NCBI GenBank assembly: GCA_015062085.1
Contig: SUVI01000206.1
Location: forward strand, 1-5,024
Reading direction: 5' to 3'
Origin: Planctomycetaceae bacterium
GTDB lineage: Bacteria > Planctomycetota > Planctomycetia > Pirellulales > Thermoguttaceae
Length of the DNA stretch: 5,024 nucleotides
The notes beneath the pieces are model-generated. The model was not told where the DNA came from and searched no databases. It worked only from the letters and a program-made list of their open reading frames with translations. Of this stretch, positions 1 to 5,024 are shown in pieces (within the stretch, counting starts at the first letter, position 1; each line of letters opens with the position of its first letter). Made by a program: the position numbers and the translations under genes.

Positions 1-2
1 CG

Positions 3-827
3 AAAGGCTGTATTCTGGAGCGTCCCAAAGTCATTTATTGTGCCAAAACAAAATCTTTCGTCATGTGGTTCCATCTCGAACTCGGCCAAAACTACTCCTC
101 GGCACGCAGCGGGGTCGCGGTCGCCAAAAACATCACGGGGCCGTACCGTTTCATTGAATCGAAACGCATCAACGCAGGTTTCTGGCCGATGAATGTTTTC
201 GGACGATTCAAGGAACCGCTCCGTCCGGAAGAAAAAGAGTACCTCAGCGGGATCAAAATGCACGGAGGCCCGGTCGACGGCTACCCGCTCGACATGATCT
301 ACCGCCGCGACTTCTTCGACGGGCAAATGGCGCGCGACATGACGCTTTTCGTAGACGATGACGGAACGGCATACCATATTTACTCCGCGGAAGAGAACGG
401 TACGCTGCACATCGCGCAGCTTTCCGACGACTACCTGTCGCACACCGGATTCTGGGTCCGTGCCTTCCCGGGAAAATTCAACGAAGCCCCCGCGATCTTT
501 AAAAAAGACGGAAAATACTATCTCTTCTCCTCCGGATGCACCGGCTGGGCACCCAATGCGGCTCGGCTGGCGGTCGCAGATTCCCTGACGGGCGAGTGGA
601 CCGAACTTGGAAATCCATGCCGCGGGACCGACGAAGAAAAGTCGCTGACCTTCCGCTCGCAGAGCACGTATGTCCTTCCGGTCGTTGGAAAACCCGGCAC
701 ATTCATCTTCATGGCAGACCGATGGAATCCGAAAAACGCCATCGACGGCCGATACGTCTGGCTTCCCGTCCTTTTCGACGAAGAGGGAACTCCGTATCTG
801 GAATGGCAGGATGAATGGAAATATTGA
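3..827 (+). CDS. Family 43 glycoside hydrolase, N-terminus cut by window edge
   Basis: This is a five-bladed beta-propeller glycosidase of family GH43, probably acting on beta-galactan or arabinogalactan side chains; the substrate is inferred. The frame is open from base 3, giving 274 residues before TGA, so the ATG at 63 is internal and the true start lies upstream. Visible motifs (window numbering) are ILERPKVIY at 4-12, RDMTLFVDDDGTAYHIYS from 111, NEAPAIFKKDGKYYLFSSG from 160, GCTGWAPN just after it, SQSTYV at 219-224 and a closing ADRW..DGRYVWLPV block. E161 is the expected general acid. E6 and Q220 match the positions of conserved Glu and Gln in the exo-beta-1,3-galactanase group (GH43_24-like), where I recall the Gln taking the place of the usual Asp base. 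A stretch of about 45 residues before RDM is also present in Bacteroides relatives as I remember them. Any signal peptide would lie outside the window. A terminator follows 26 bases after the stop. Family call is firm; subfamily and substrate are not. Confidence 0.9.
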   Translation, partial: KGCILERPKVIYCAKTKSFVMWFHLELGQNYSSARSGVAVAKNITGPYRFIESKRINAGFWPMNVFGRFKEPLRPEEKEYLSGIKMHGGPVDGYPLDMIYRRDFFDGQMARDMTLFVDDDGTAYHIYSAEENGTLHIAQLSDDYLSHTGFWVRAFPGKFNEAPAIFKKDGKYYLFSSGCTGWAPNAARLAVADSLTGEWTELGNPCRGTDEEKSLTFRSQSTYVLPVVGKPGTFIFMADRWNPKNAIDGRYVWLPVLFDEEGTPYLEWQDEWKY

Positions 828-838
828 ACCAGCGGAAG

Positions 839-854
839 AACCGGATCTGAATCA
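839..854 (+). repeat. 16-nt exact repeat after a stop codon, copy 1
   Basis: AACCGGATCTGAATCA starts 11 bases after the GH43 stop and ends on the first base of the terminator stem. The identical 16-mer occurs at 3555-3570, directly at the stop codon of the TolC-like gene. The flanks differ on both sides. Function unknown. Confidence 0.7.
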
Positions 855-892
855 AAAACGTGAGTTTCTGCCATCGGAAATTCACGTTTTTT
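854..892 (+). terminator. Intrinsic terminator of the GH43 gene
   Basis: The arms 854-868 and 877-891 form a 15-bp stem with one G-U wobble (864/881) and an 8-base loop at 869-876. The 3' arm ends in a run of six T (887-892). It starts 26 bases after the GH43 stop codon. The outer five pairs are A-U, so the poly-U tract is partly inside the stem, and on the minus strand the same hairpin would also end in a U run. Confidence 0.88.
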
Positions 893-1271
893 CTTCCAAA
901 AGTCTTGAAATATACAAAAAAAATCAAAATTTCATACTTTACTTTAGAAAAAATTAAAAAATTTTTCCAAAATCCTGAATTTCTTCAAAAGGCACCGTAT
1001 CTCTCTCATCTTTACTTTTATTTTATCTATTTTCATATTTTCTTATTTAAACCCCAGAGAAAAACGTTCCATGACTCTCAAACACCCCCAACAAGAAGCA
1101 AAATAGACAAAATACAAAAACTTTTCCAATTTTAACGATTCACAAGAAAAGAAAAACTTTTCCAAATTTTCAAGATTTAACGTCAAACTGGTCGATAAAA
1201 GAAGGAGAGAGTTTCCAGAGTGTATGGATCGTGTATATCTATGCGTGGAAAAACCTGGAGACCCCGAATTT

Positions 1272-1299
1272 TAATTGACTTCCCCATTAAGCTCAATTA
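1272..1299 (+). promoter_or_regulatory. Hairpin directly upstream of the TolC-like ribosome binding site
   Basis: TAATTGA (1272-1278) pairs with TCAATTA (1293-1299), and the stem continues inward with CTT (1279-1281) pairing with AAG (1289-1291). This gives ten base pairs with one bulged C at 1292 and a 7-base loop at 1282-1288. The last base of the 3' arm is the first base of the AGGACAAGG ribosome binding stretch (1299-1307). The structure could be a translation-control hairpin or, at DNA level, an operator. The helix is mostly A-U and thus modest in stability, and no regulator is known from this window. Confidence 0.4.
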
Positions 1300-1307
1300 G
1301 GACAAGG
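1299..1307 (+). promoter_or_regulatory. Ribosome binding site of the TolC-like gene
   Basis: AGGACAAGG ends four bases before the ATG at 1312. It supports that start, as does the lipoprotein signal peptide that begins exactly there. Confidence 0.6.
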
Positions 1308-1311
1308 TAAA

Positions 1312-3555
1312 ATGAAACGAATCAATTTTCAAAAACTTTCCGCCCGGCTTTGTGCGGCGGCACTCCTGCTCGGAACACTGATTCCGATGACGGGATGCAA
1401 TCCGCAGATGCCGCTTTACCTCGGAAAGCACAACGCCCCGCTTCCGGTAGATCCGTACCTTGATATGGCGACCCAGATCGAGTATCCGGACACGGAAACG
1501 GAGACGATCGAAGAAGTCAAAGGTGCGCAGGCGCCTCTGACGATCAACAATTCCAAAGGCAAGGAGATCGTGAACATTTCGCTTGAAGAAGCGATCCGCT
1601 GCGGTCTCTACAACAGCACAGTCATTCGCAATCTTGGAGGGATCTCCTACGGCGCGAACGGCTCGAGCGGCCAGCCTTCCGCCCTGACGACGAATCCGTC
1701 CAGTGCCTCGACGATCTACAATCCGGCCATCACGGAAACCGACGGCCGTTACGGTGTCGAAGCGGTCCTCGCGGATTTCGATGCCCAGTGGTCCAGCTCC
1801 TTGACGTTCCAGGACAATCGGTCCGTGGAAAACCTGGCGAGCAACGGACGTCTGGCCCGTCTGAAGACCCGCGGAAGTTCCTTCTCCACTCAGCTGCAGA
1901 AAACCAACGCCACGGGCGGTACGTGGACGACCCGTCTCACGTCCGACTACACGTGGTCCAATTCTTCCTCGCTGGCCGTGGACGGATACTATAATGTGGG
2001 CCTCGAAACGGAATTCCGTCAGCCTTTGCTTCGCGGAGCAGGTACACAGTTCAACCGCATCGCCGGTCCCGGCGCCCTGCCCGGTTTCTACAACGGCGTG
2101 ATGATCGCCCGTCTTCGCACGGACCTGTCGCTGGTCGACTTTGAATCCTCCGTCCGCAATCTGGCGGTGGACATCGAACGCGCCTACTGGGAACTGTACT
2201 TCGCATACCGTCGTCTCGACTCGGTCGTCGCCGGCCGCAACAAGGCGCTGGAGACCTGGCGTCAGGCGCAGGCGAAATACGAATCCGGCTACCGCGGCGG
2301 TTCGGCTCAGGAACGTGCCCAGGCGCAGCAGCAGTACTTCATGTTCAAGGGTTCTGTCGAATCCGCGCTGGATGCCCTCTACAAAGCCGAAGCCAACTTT
2401 CGCTACATCATCGGTCTGACGAGTGCCGACGGCCGTCTGTTCCGTCCGAGCGATGAACCGAGTGTCGCGAAGATCACGTTCGACTGGAACGAAGTCCACT
2501 GCGAAAGCATGAGCCGCAATATCGAACTGCGCCGTCAGAAGTGGGTCATCAAACAGTCCGAACTGGAACTGCTCGCCTCGAAGAACTTCCTTCTCCCGAC
2601 CCTTGATCTGGTGGGACGCGGAAGCGTCGGCGGCGCGAATGAACACTACTGGGACATCAACGGCGGAAGCAACAGTGCGATGGGCCAGATGACGAACGAC
2701 GGTCTCTGGAGCGGTTTGATCGGTGCTGAATTCACCGTCCCGATCGGATTCCGCCGCGAACGCTCTGCCGTACGCAACGCAGAACTGGTCCTGGCCCGCA
2801 ACCGCGCGCTCCTTCAGGAACAGGAACTGGAAGTCACCCACCGTCTGGCGCACGCCGTCCGTGACCTCGAAGACAATTACGTCCTGGCTCAGACCTACTT
2901 CAACCGCCGTGTCGCGGCCCAGAAGGAAGTCGAAGCGACGAGTGCCGCCTACGAAACCGGAAGCATCACGCTGAACATCCTCCTCGACGCCCAGCGCCGT
3001 CTGGCCGAGGCCGAGATCGACTTCTTCCGCGCAGTCATCGACTACAATCTGGCGATCGTGGACATCCACACGCAGAAAGGTTCGCTGCTCGAATACGACG
3101 GCATCACGCTGACCGAAGGCCCGTGGGCATCCAAAGCATACTTCGACGCTCAGAAACGTGCCCGGATCCGTGAAAAAGGCCGCTACATGAACTACGGCTT
3201 CACCCGTCCGAACGTGATCTCCGAAGGCGCCTACCGCCAGCACACCGGTCTGGTCGATCCGGCAGCACTCCGGAAACAGATGGAAGAACACTTCTCCAAC
3301 GCCGGAACCATCCCGCAGGCGCAGGGAATGCAGCCGCAGGGAACGCTGGAAGTCATCCCGACGCCGGCTCCGAATGGTCAGTCGATCCTCAGCCCGGCAC
3401 CGGCTGCCTCGATGGAAGTCATCCCGACGCCGGCTCCGCGCCAGGTCACGAGCACCGGGATCACGCAGACCAGCTACATCGATCCGACGAACGTCGCGGT
3501 CGGCCCGGTCCCCGGAGAAGTCGGAAGCAAGACCTTCCTGAAACTCAAGAAATAA
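1312..3555 (+). CDS. TolC/OEP-family outer membrane efflux lipoprotein
   Basis: This is a predicted trimeric outer membrane channel whose alpha-helical barrel spans the periplasm and which exports substrates with a partner pump. Residues 1-29 form a lipoprotein signal: basic MKRINFQK, a hydrophobic run, then LIPMTGC with Cys29 as lipidation site. Met at -3 is a less usual lipobox residue, and Asn at +2 fits outer membrane sorting. Then come IEYPD (56-60), the first OEP motif ISLEEAIRCGLYNSTVIRNLGG-like (89-110), and YNPAITETD...FDAQ (136-159). Long helices follow from about 275 (RAYWEL 290-295) to 380, then the second OEP repeat: ELRRQKW (405-411), NFLLPTLDL (425-433), TVPIGFRRE (475-483), LDAQRRLAEAE (558-568) and EGPW (602-605). 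Residues after about 660 are a Pro/Gln-rich tail holding EVIPTPAP twice. At 747 residues it is much longer than E. coli TolC (about 490) but typical of planctomycete members. It appears to be a single-gene unit, with no fusion protein or pump gene adjacent. Substrate unknown. Confidence 0.92.
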   Translation: MKRINFQKLSARLCAAALLLGTLIPMTGCNPQMPLYLGKHNAPLPVDPYLDMATQIEYPDTETETIEEVKGAQAPLTINNSKGKEIVNISLEEAIRCGLYNSTVIRNLGGISYGANGSSGQPSALTTNPSSASTIYNPAITETDGRYGVEAVLADFDAQWSSSLTFQDNRSVENLASNGRLARLKTRGSSFSTQLQKTNATGGTWTTRLTSDYTWSNSSSLAVDGYYNVGLETEFRQPLLRGAGTQFNRIAGPGALPGFYNGVMIARLRTDLSLVDFESSVRNLAVDIERAYWELYFAYRRLDSVVAGRNKALETWRQAQAKYESGYRGGSAQERAQAQQQYFMFKGSVESALDALYKAEANFRYIIGLTSADGRLFRPSDEPSVAKITFDWNEVHCESMSRNIELRRQKWVIKQSELELLASKNFLLPTLDLVGRGSVGGANEHYWDINGGSNSAMGQMTNDGLWSGLIGAEFTVPIGFRRERSAVRNAELVLARNRALLQEQELEVTHRLAHAVRDLEDNYVLAQTYFNRRVAAQKEVEATSAAYETGSITLNILLDAQRRLAEAEIDFFRAVIDYNLAIVDIHTQKGSLLEYDGITLTEGPWASKAYFDAQKRARIREKGRYMNYGFTRPNVISEGAYRQHTGLVDPAALRKQMEEHFSNAGTIPQAQGMQPQGTLEVIPTPAPNGQSILSPAPAASMEVIPTPAPRQVTSTGITQTSYIDPTNVAVGPVPGEVGSKTFLKLKK
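3347..3438 (+). repeat. Exact 26-nt in-frame repeat in the TolC-like C-terminal tail
   Basis: Positions 3347-3372 and 3413-3438 are identical over 26 bases, 66 bases (22 codons) apart. Both encode EVIPTPAP (residues 680-687 and 702-709), separated by a Ser/Ala/Pro linker. Identity at every base, including wobble positions, suggests a recent internal duplication in a disordered tail, though only two copies are present. Confidence 0.85.
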
Positions 3556-3570
3556 ACCGGATCTGAATCA
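3555..3570 (+). repeat. 16-nt exact repeat after a stop codon, copy 2
   Basis: This is the same AACCGGATCTGAATCA as at 839-854. Here it begins on the last base of the TAA stop codon and lies 39 bases before the terminator stem at 3610. Confidence 0.7.
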
Positions 3571-3583
3571 GATCGGAATCGTA

Positions 3584-3598
3584 CTCTGCCTTGCAGAG
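3584..3598 (+). other. Short perfect hairpin in the TolC-like 3' untranslated region
   Basis: CTCTGC and GCAGAG pair perfectly around a CTT triloop. It lies between the stop codon and the terminator and has no U run of its own. It may act as a 3' end stabiliser or be incidental. Confidence 0.45.
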
Positions 3599-3609
3599 CT
3601 TAATGGGAG

Positions 3610-3643
3610 AAAATCCGCCGGAAAACCTTCGGCGGATTTTTTT
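3610..3643 (+). terminator. Strong intrinsic terminator of the TolC-like gene
   Basis: An 11-bp perfect stem (3610-3620 with 3630-3640) has a GC core, ATCCGCCG/CGGCGGAT, and a 9-base loop. It is followed by a T run at 3637-3643. On the minus strand the arm is followed by only four T, so it may also stop some transcription from the convergent GH-A gene, but less well. Confidence 0.9.
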
Positions 3644-3736
3644 GTTCATCCAGCAGCCGTGCATCCGTTCCCCTCGCAGATCCTGCCGCTAAAAAAACAA
3701 AAACAAAAAGATCAAAAAGTTTTTGAAGGGAGGATC

Positions 3737-3772
3737 TGAGAGGGAAACGATTTCCAAAATGTTTCCCTCTCA
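3737..3772. repeat. Inverted repeat forming a long bulged hairpin
   Basis: TGAGAGGGAAAC (3737-3748) and GTTTCCCTCTCA (3761-3772) are perfect 12-bp arms. Inside, ATTT (3750-3753) pairs with AAAT (3757-3760), leaving a single bulged G at 3749 and a three-base CCA loop. The whole is a 16-bp near-perfect hairpin. No T run follows on either strand, so it does not look like a standard intrinsic terminator. It may be a rho-type stop, an RNA-processing site or a repeat element. Confidence 0.75.
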
Positions 3773-3812
3773 CGAGCGTCCATGACATGACGGGCAGCCA
3801 GACGGCTCTCGG

Positions 3813-3898
3813 AGAGTGCCGCCGCGCGTGGGACCTTCCCTGCCGGAGTTCCCGCCGAGGTTTCTGCTGGACAGAGTGCCGGCGCGCGTGGGACCTTC
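3813..3898. repeat. GC-rich 26-nt direct repeat, two copies 60 nt apart
   Basis: Positions 3813-3838 and 3873-3898 match at 25 of 26 bases, the one difference being C3822 versus G3882. The core is GAGTGCC-G-CGCGCGTGGGACC. The period is exactly 60 bases. Similarity continues weakly beyond the core (GCCGGAG-TTC versus GCCGAAGATCTC), so the true unit may be longer and decayed. On the minus strand the copies would read EGPTRGGTL and EGPTRAGTL. It resembles dispersed intergenic repeats of the kind that create spurious small proteins in annotations. Confidence 0.8.
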
Positions 3899-3951
3899 AG
3901 CCGAAGATCTCAACCACTGAGAACACAGAATACCAACAGGATCCCCCTTCA

Positions 3952-3975
3952 AAAGCACTCGATGCTTAAAGGATC
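3952..3975 (-). terminator. Weak candidate terminator at the GH-A gene 3' end
   Basis: Read on the minus strand, AAGCA (3967-3963) overlaps the TAA stop and pairs with TGCTT (3957-3953) around a five-base loop, giving a short run of four U. Outer bases GATCC (3975-3971) could also pair with GGATC (3944-3940). The stem is short and the U run poor, so this is a tentative call. Confidence 0.25.
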
Positions 3976-5024
3976 TGGCAGACTTCCTTCAGACGGTTCG
4001 CCAGCTCATACGCGAGTTTCCGGATCTCCCAGAGGTCCGCGTTCGGATCGTTTCGAAATTTCTCGATCTTCGCGGTCGGCAGGTCGCACATCGGGACCAG
4101 CTCGCAGGCTTCCAGAAGATTAGCGGCGACTTCGCAGGCGTCGAGGAGCTTTTTCTTGTCGCTGCGGCGATAGTCAAAAGCGTCCGACGTGTACTCTTTC
4201 AGCGCCTCCTCGATCAGCGCGATGGCGCGGTCCGCTTTTCCTTCACGATTCGGATTCGGCGGAACGACGGACTCTCCCCGGTTGCGGAAGCAGCCGAACA
4301 TCGCCGCGATCGTCCCCGCATCACGGATGGTGCCGTCTTCATAGAAAATACCGTGCTCGTCGATGCAGCGTCCATGGATCATCAGCTCGAACAGGACCCA
4401 GCCCATCTGGTACTCATGGCAGTACTGAAGGACCATTTCGTACGGGTTGGCACGCGCGAGACACCCCATTTCCGTATTGATGACAGGCTTTCCGAGCTTT
4501 TCGCCCCATTCCACCGCCTTGTCGAAATTGGCGCGGATGCGTTCCCGGCGGTCACTGTAGTCATGGAAGGAAATGACGTCCAGCATCTTCGCCGTCGATT
4601 CCTCGATCTCAAACGCCGTCGTGTATCCGACCGTCAAAAGCGCGTCCGGCGCAAGTTTCGCGACCAGCGCGATCTCCCGGCGCAGGAACGCCCACGTCTC
4701 GGCTTTCCGGGCTTCACGCTCTTCTTTCGGAGCCTCGCTGATGTACTTATTGCAAAGCGGTTCGTTCATCACATCAAACATCAGAAGTCCCGGTTCGTCC
4801 TTCAGCGCATTCACAAACGCCGTCGCGAAAGCATCAGCGGCCGCATACGCTTCCGGTTTGATCGTTGCGGGATCCAGCATATTGCCGTTGAAAAGGATCG
4901 GCATCGATTTGTACCCGCACGCATGGCACGTCCGAACAAATTCAACGATCCGCTGAACATACGCATCGCCGTCCTTTTCATACGCCCCGCGGCTGAGCCA
5001 AAATCGGACCGTATTCAGCCCAAC
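3966..5024 (-). CDS. Clan GH-A (GH5-like) glycoside hydrolase, N-terminus cut by window edge
   Basis: This is a TIM-barrel retaining glycosidase, likely acting on beta-linked glucan, mannan or similar chains; the substrate is inferred. The frame stays open to the right edge, giving 352 residues. The internal Met at 4904 is therefore not the start, because the preceding residues GLNTVRFWLS belong to an early barrel strand. In window numbering, the acid/base Glu is E88 in FDVMNEP and the nucleophile is E185 in KPVINTEMG. VISFHDYS around residues 150-157 is the expected His/Tyr strand, and W209 in GWVLFELM fits the eighth strand. HGIFYEDGTIRD follows, as in related sequences. The last hundred or so residues (about 250-352) form a charged, probably helical extension of no family I recognise. 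The gene is convergent with the TolC-like gene. No signal peptide can be judged because the N-terminus is missing. Clan assignment is firm; family GH5 versus a neighbouring GH-A family is not. Confidence 0.88.
   Translation of the reverse strand, partial: VGLNTVRFWLSRGAYEKDGDAYVQRIVEFVRTCHACGYKSMPILFNGNMLDPATIKPEAYAAADAFATAFVNALKDEPGLLMFDVMNEPLCNKYISEAPKEEREARKAETWAFLRREIALVAKLAPDALLTVGYTTAFEIEESTAKMLDVISFHDYSDRRERIRANFDKAVEWGEKLGKPVINTEMGCLARANPYEMVLQYCHEYQMGWVLFELMIHGRCIDEHGIFYEDGTIRDAGTIAAMFGCFRNRGESVVPPNPNREGKADRAIALIEEALKEYTSDAFDYRRSDKKKLLDACEVAANLLEACELVPMCDLPTAKIEKFRNDPNADLWEIRKLAYELANRLKEVCQIL

Larger units (their letters stand above)
893..1311. other. AT-rich intergenic spacer, no convincing gene
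   Basis: About 420 bases with many short A and T runs lie between the GH43 terminator and the TolC-like start. A 14-nt direct repeat, AAAAACTTTTCCAA, lies at 1116-1129 and 1152-1165, each followed by TTTAACG (1131-1137 and 1176-1182). A related A/T-run plus TTTTCCAA stretch lies at about 955-970. A weak sigma-70-like pair, TTTCCA (1212-1217) and TATATC (1234-1239), has a 16-base spacer and could drive the downstream gene, but each box matches consensus at only four of six positions. A purine-rich, Shine-Dalgarno-like stretch, AGAAGGAGAGAG, at 1200-1211 has no well-spaced gene behind it. I see no RNA gene here. The open frames in this stretch have AT-rich, low-complexity translations. Confidence 0.6.
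3644..3965. other. Convergent intergenic region with several repeats
   Basis: No gene is convincing here. From left to right it holds an A-rich tract (3691-3719) and a 15-base palindrome TCAAAAAGTTTTTGA (3712-3726). These are followed by a long inverted repeat (3737-3772), a GC-rich pair of 26-nt repeats 60 bases apart (3813-3838 and 3873-3898) and a degenerate AACCACTGAGAACACAGA unit (3912-3929). The open frames in this stretch are built from the repeats themselves. Confidence 0.6.

Noticed and set aside
63..65. ATG at 63 as the GH43 start
   Set aside because: The frame continues to the left edge and the preceding residues contain the conserved ILERPKVIY motif, so this Met is internal.
860..1135. 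A 91-codon plus-strand frame in the AT-rich spacer
   Set aside because: It begins inside the GH43 terminator stem and encodes a Lys/Phe-rich low-complexity string, as expected of non-coding AT-rich DNA.
1275..1303. TTGACT at 1275-1280 as a -35 box for the TolC-like gene
   Set aside because: The -10 position would fall on the ribosome binding site at about 1298, leaving no room for a normal leader, and the bases there do not resemble TATAAT.
1297..3291. A 664-codon open frame on the minus strand opposite the TolC-like gene
   Set aside because: It is a by-product of the strong C/G third-position bias of the sense gene. The translation is rich in Arg, Val and Gly without a recognisable domain, and the sense frame has clear family motifs.
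3737..3772. Insertion-sequence terminal repeats
   Set aside because: The arms are only 12 bases apart with no transposase between or beside them, so this is a hairpin and not the ends of an element.
3813..3898. Possible CRISPR repeats
   Set aside because: Only two imperfect copies exist, the single intervening segment of 34 bases partly resembles the sequence after the second copy, and no cas gene is present.
3770..3969. Two overlapping frames of about 60 codons on opposite strands, with repeated EGPTR-GTL or ECRRAWDL strings
   Set aside because: The repeated peptides are only translations of the 60-nt-period DNA repeat, and the frames have no good ribosome binding site.
4573..4956. A 127-codon plus-strand frame opposite the GH-A gene
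   Set aside because: It is a Ser/Ala-rich shadow of the minus-strand gene, whose catalytic motifs establish the real frame.

Overview
The window most likely comes from a polysaccharide-degrading member of the Planctomycetota, probably of the Pirellulales type. The main evidence is the central gene. It has the long form of TolC-type outer membrane lipoprotein familiar from that phylum, with an N-terminal IEYPD region, a VIRNLGG motif, a YNPAI.ETD.R.GVEA..A.FDAQ block, a TVPIGFRRE strand and an EGPW block near the C-terminus. Coding DNA is GC-rich with C/G-ending codons, while the spacer ahead of the central gene is strongly AT-rich. I assign the phylum by recalled family resemblance, not by a search.

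Layout: (1) positions 3-827, plus strand: the 3' part of a family 43 glycoside hydrolase, cut by the left edge, followed by a clear intrinsic terminator at 854-892. (2) 893-1311: an AT-rich spacer without a convincing gene, ending in a hairpin next to the ribosome binding site of the next gene. (3) 1312-3555, plus strand: a complete 747-residue TolC/OEP-family outer membrane lipoprotein, followed by a strong terminator at 3610-3643. (4) 3644-3965: a convergent intergenic region with an A-rich tract, a 12-bp perfect inverted repeat with an inner helix, a GC-rich 26-nt repeat in two copies exactly 60 nt apart, and a degenerate 'aaccac-gagaacacaga' unit. (5) 3966-5024, minus strand: most of a clan GH-A (GH5-like) glycoside hydrolase with both catalytic glutamates visible, cut by the right edge.

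The two glycoside hydrolases fit breakdown of plant or mucin-type polysaccharide. The TolC-like protein sits between them as a single-gene unit with its own spacer and terminator. No membrane fusion protein or inner membrane pump lies next to it, so its partner must be encoded elsewhere. Nothing here amounts to a clear new multi-gene system. The items most worth checking are a 16-nt exact repeat placed just after the stop codons of two unrelated genes, the structured repeats at 3737-3932, the hairpin at the TolC ribosome binding site, and the unassigned C-terminal extension of the GH-A enzyme.
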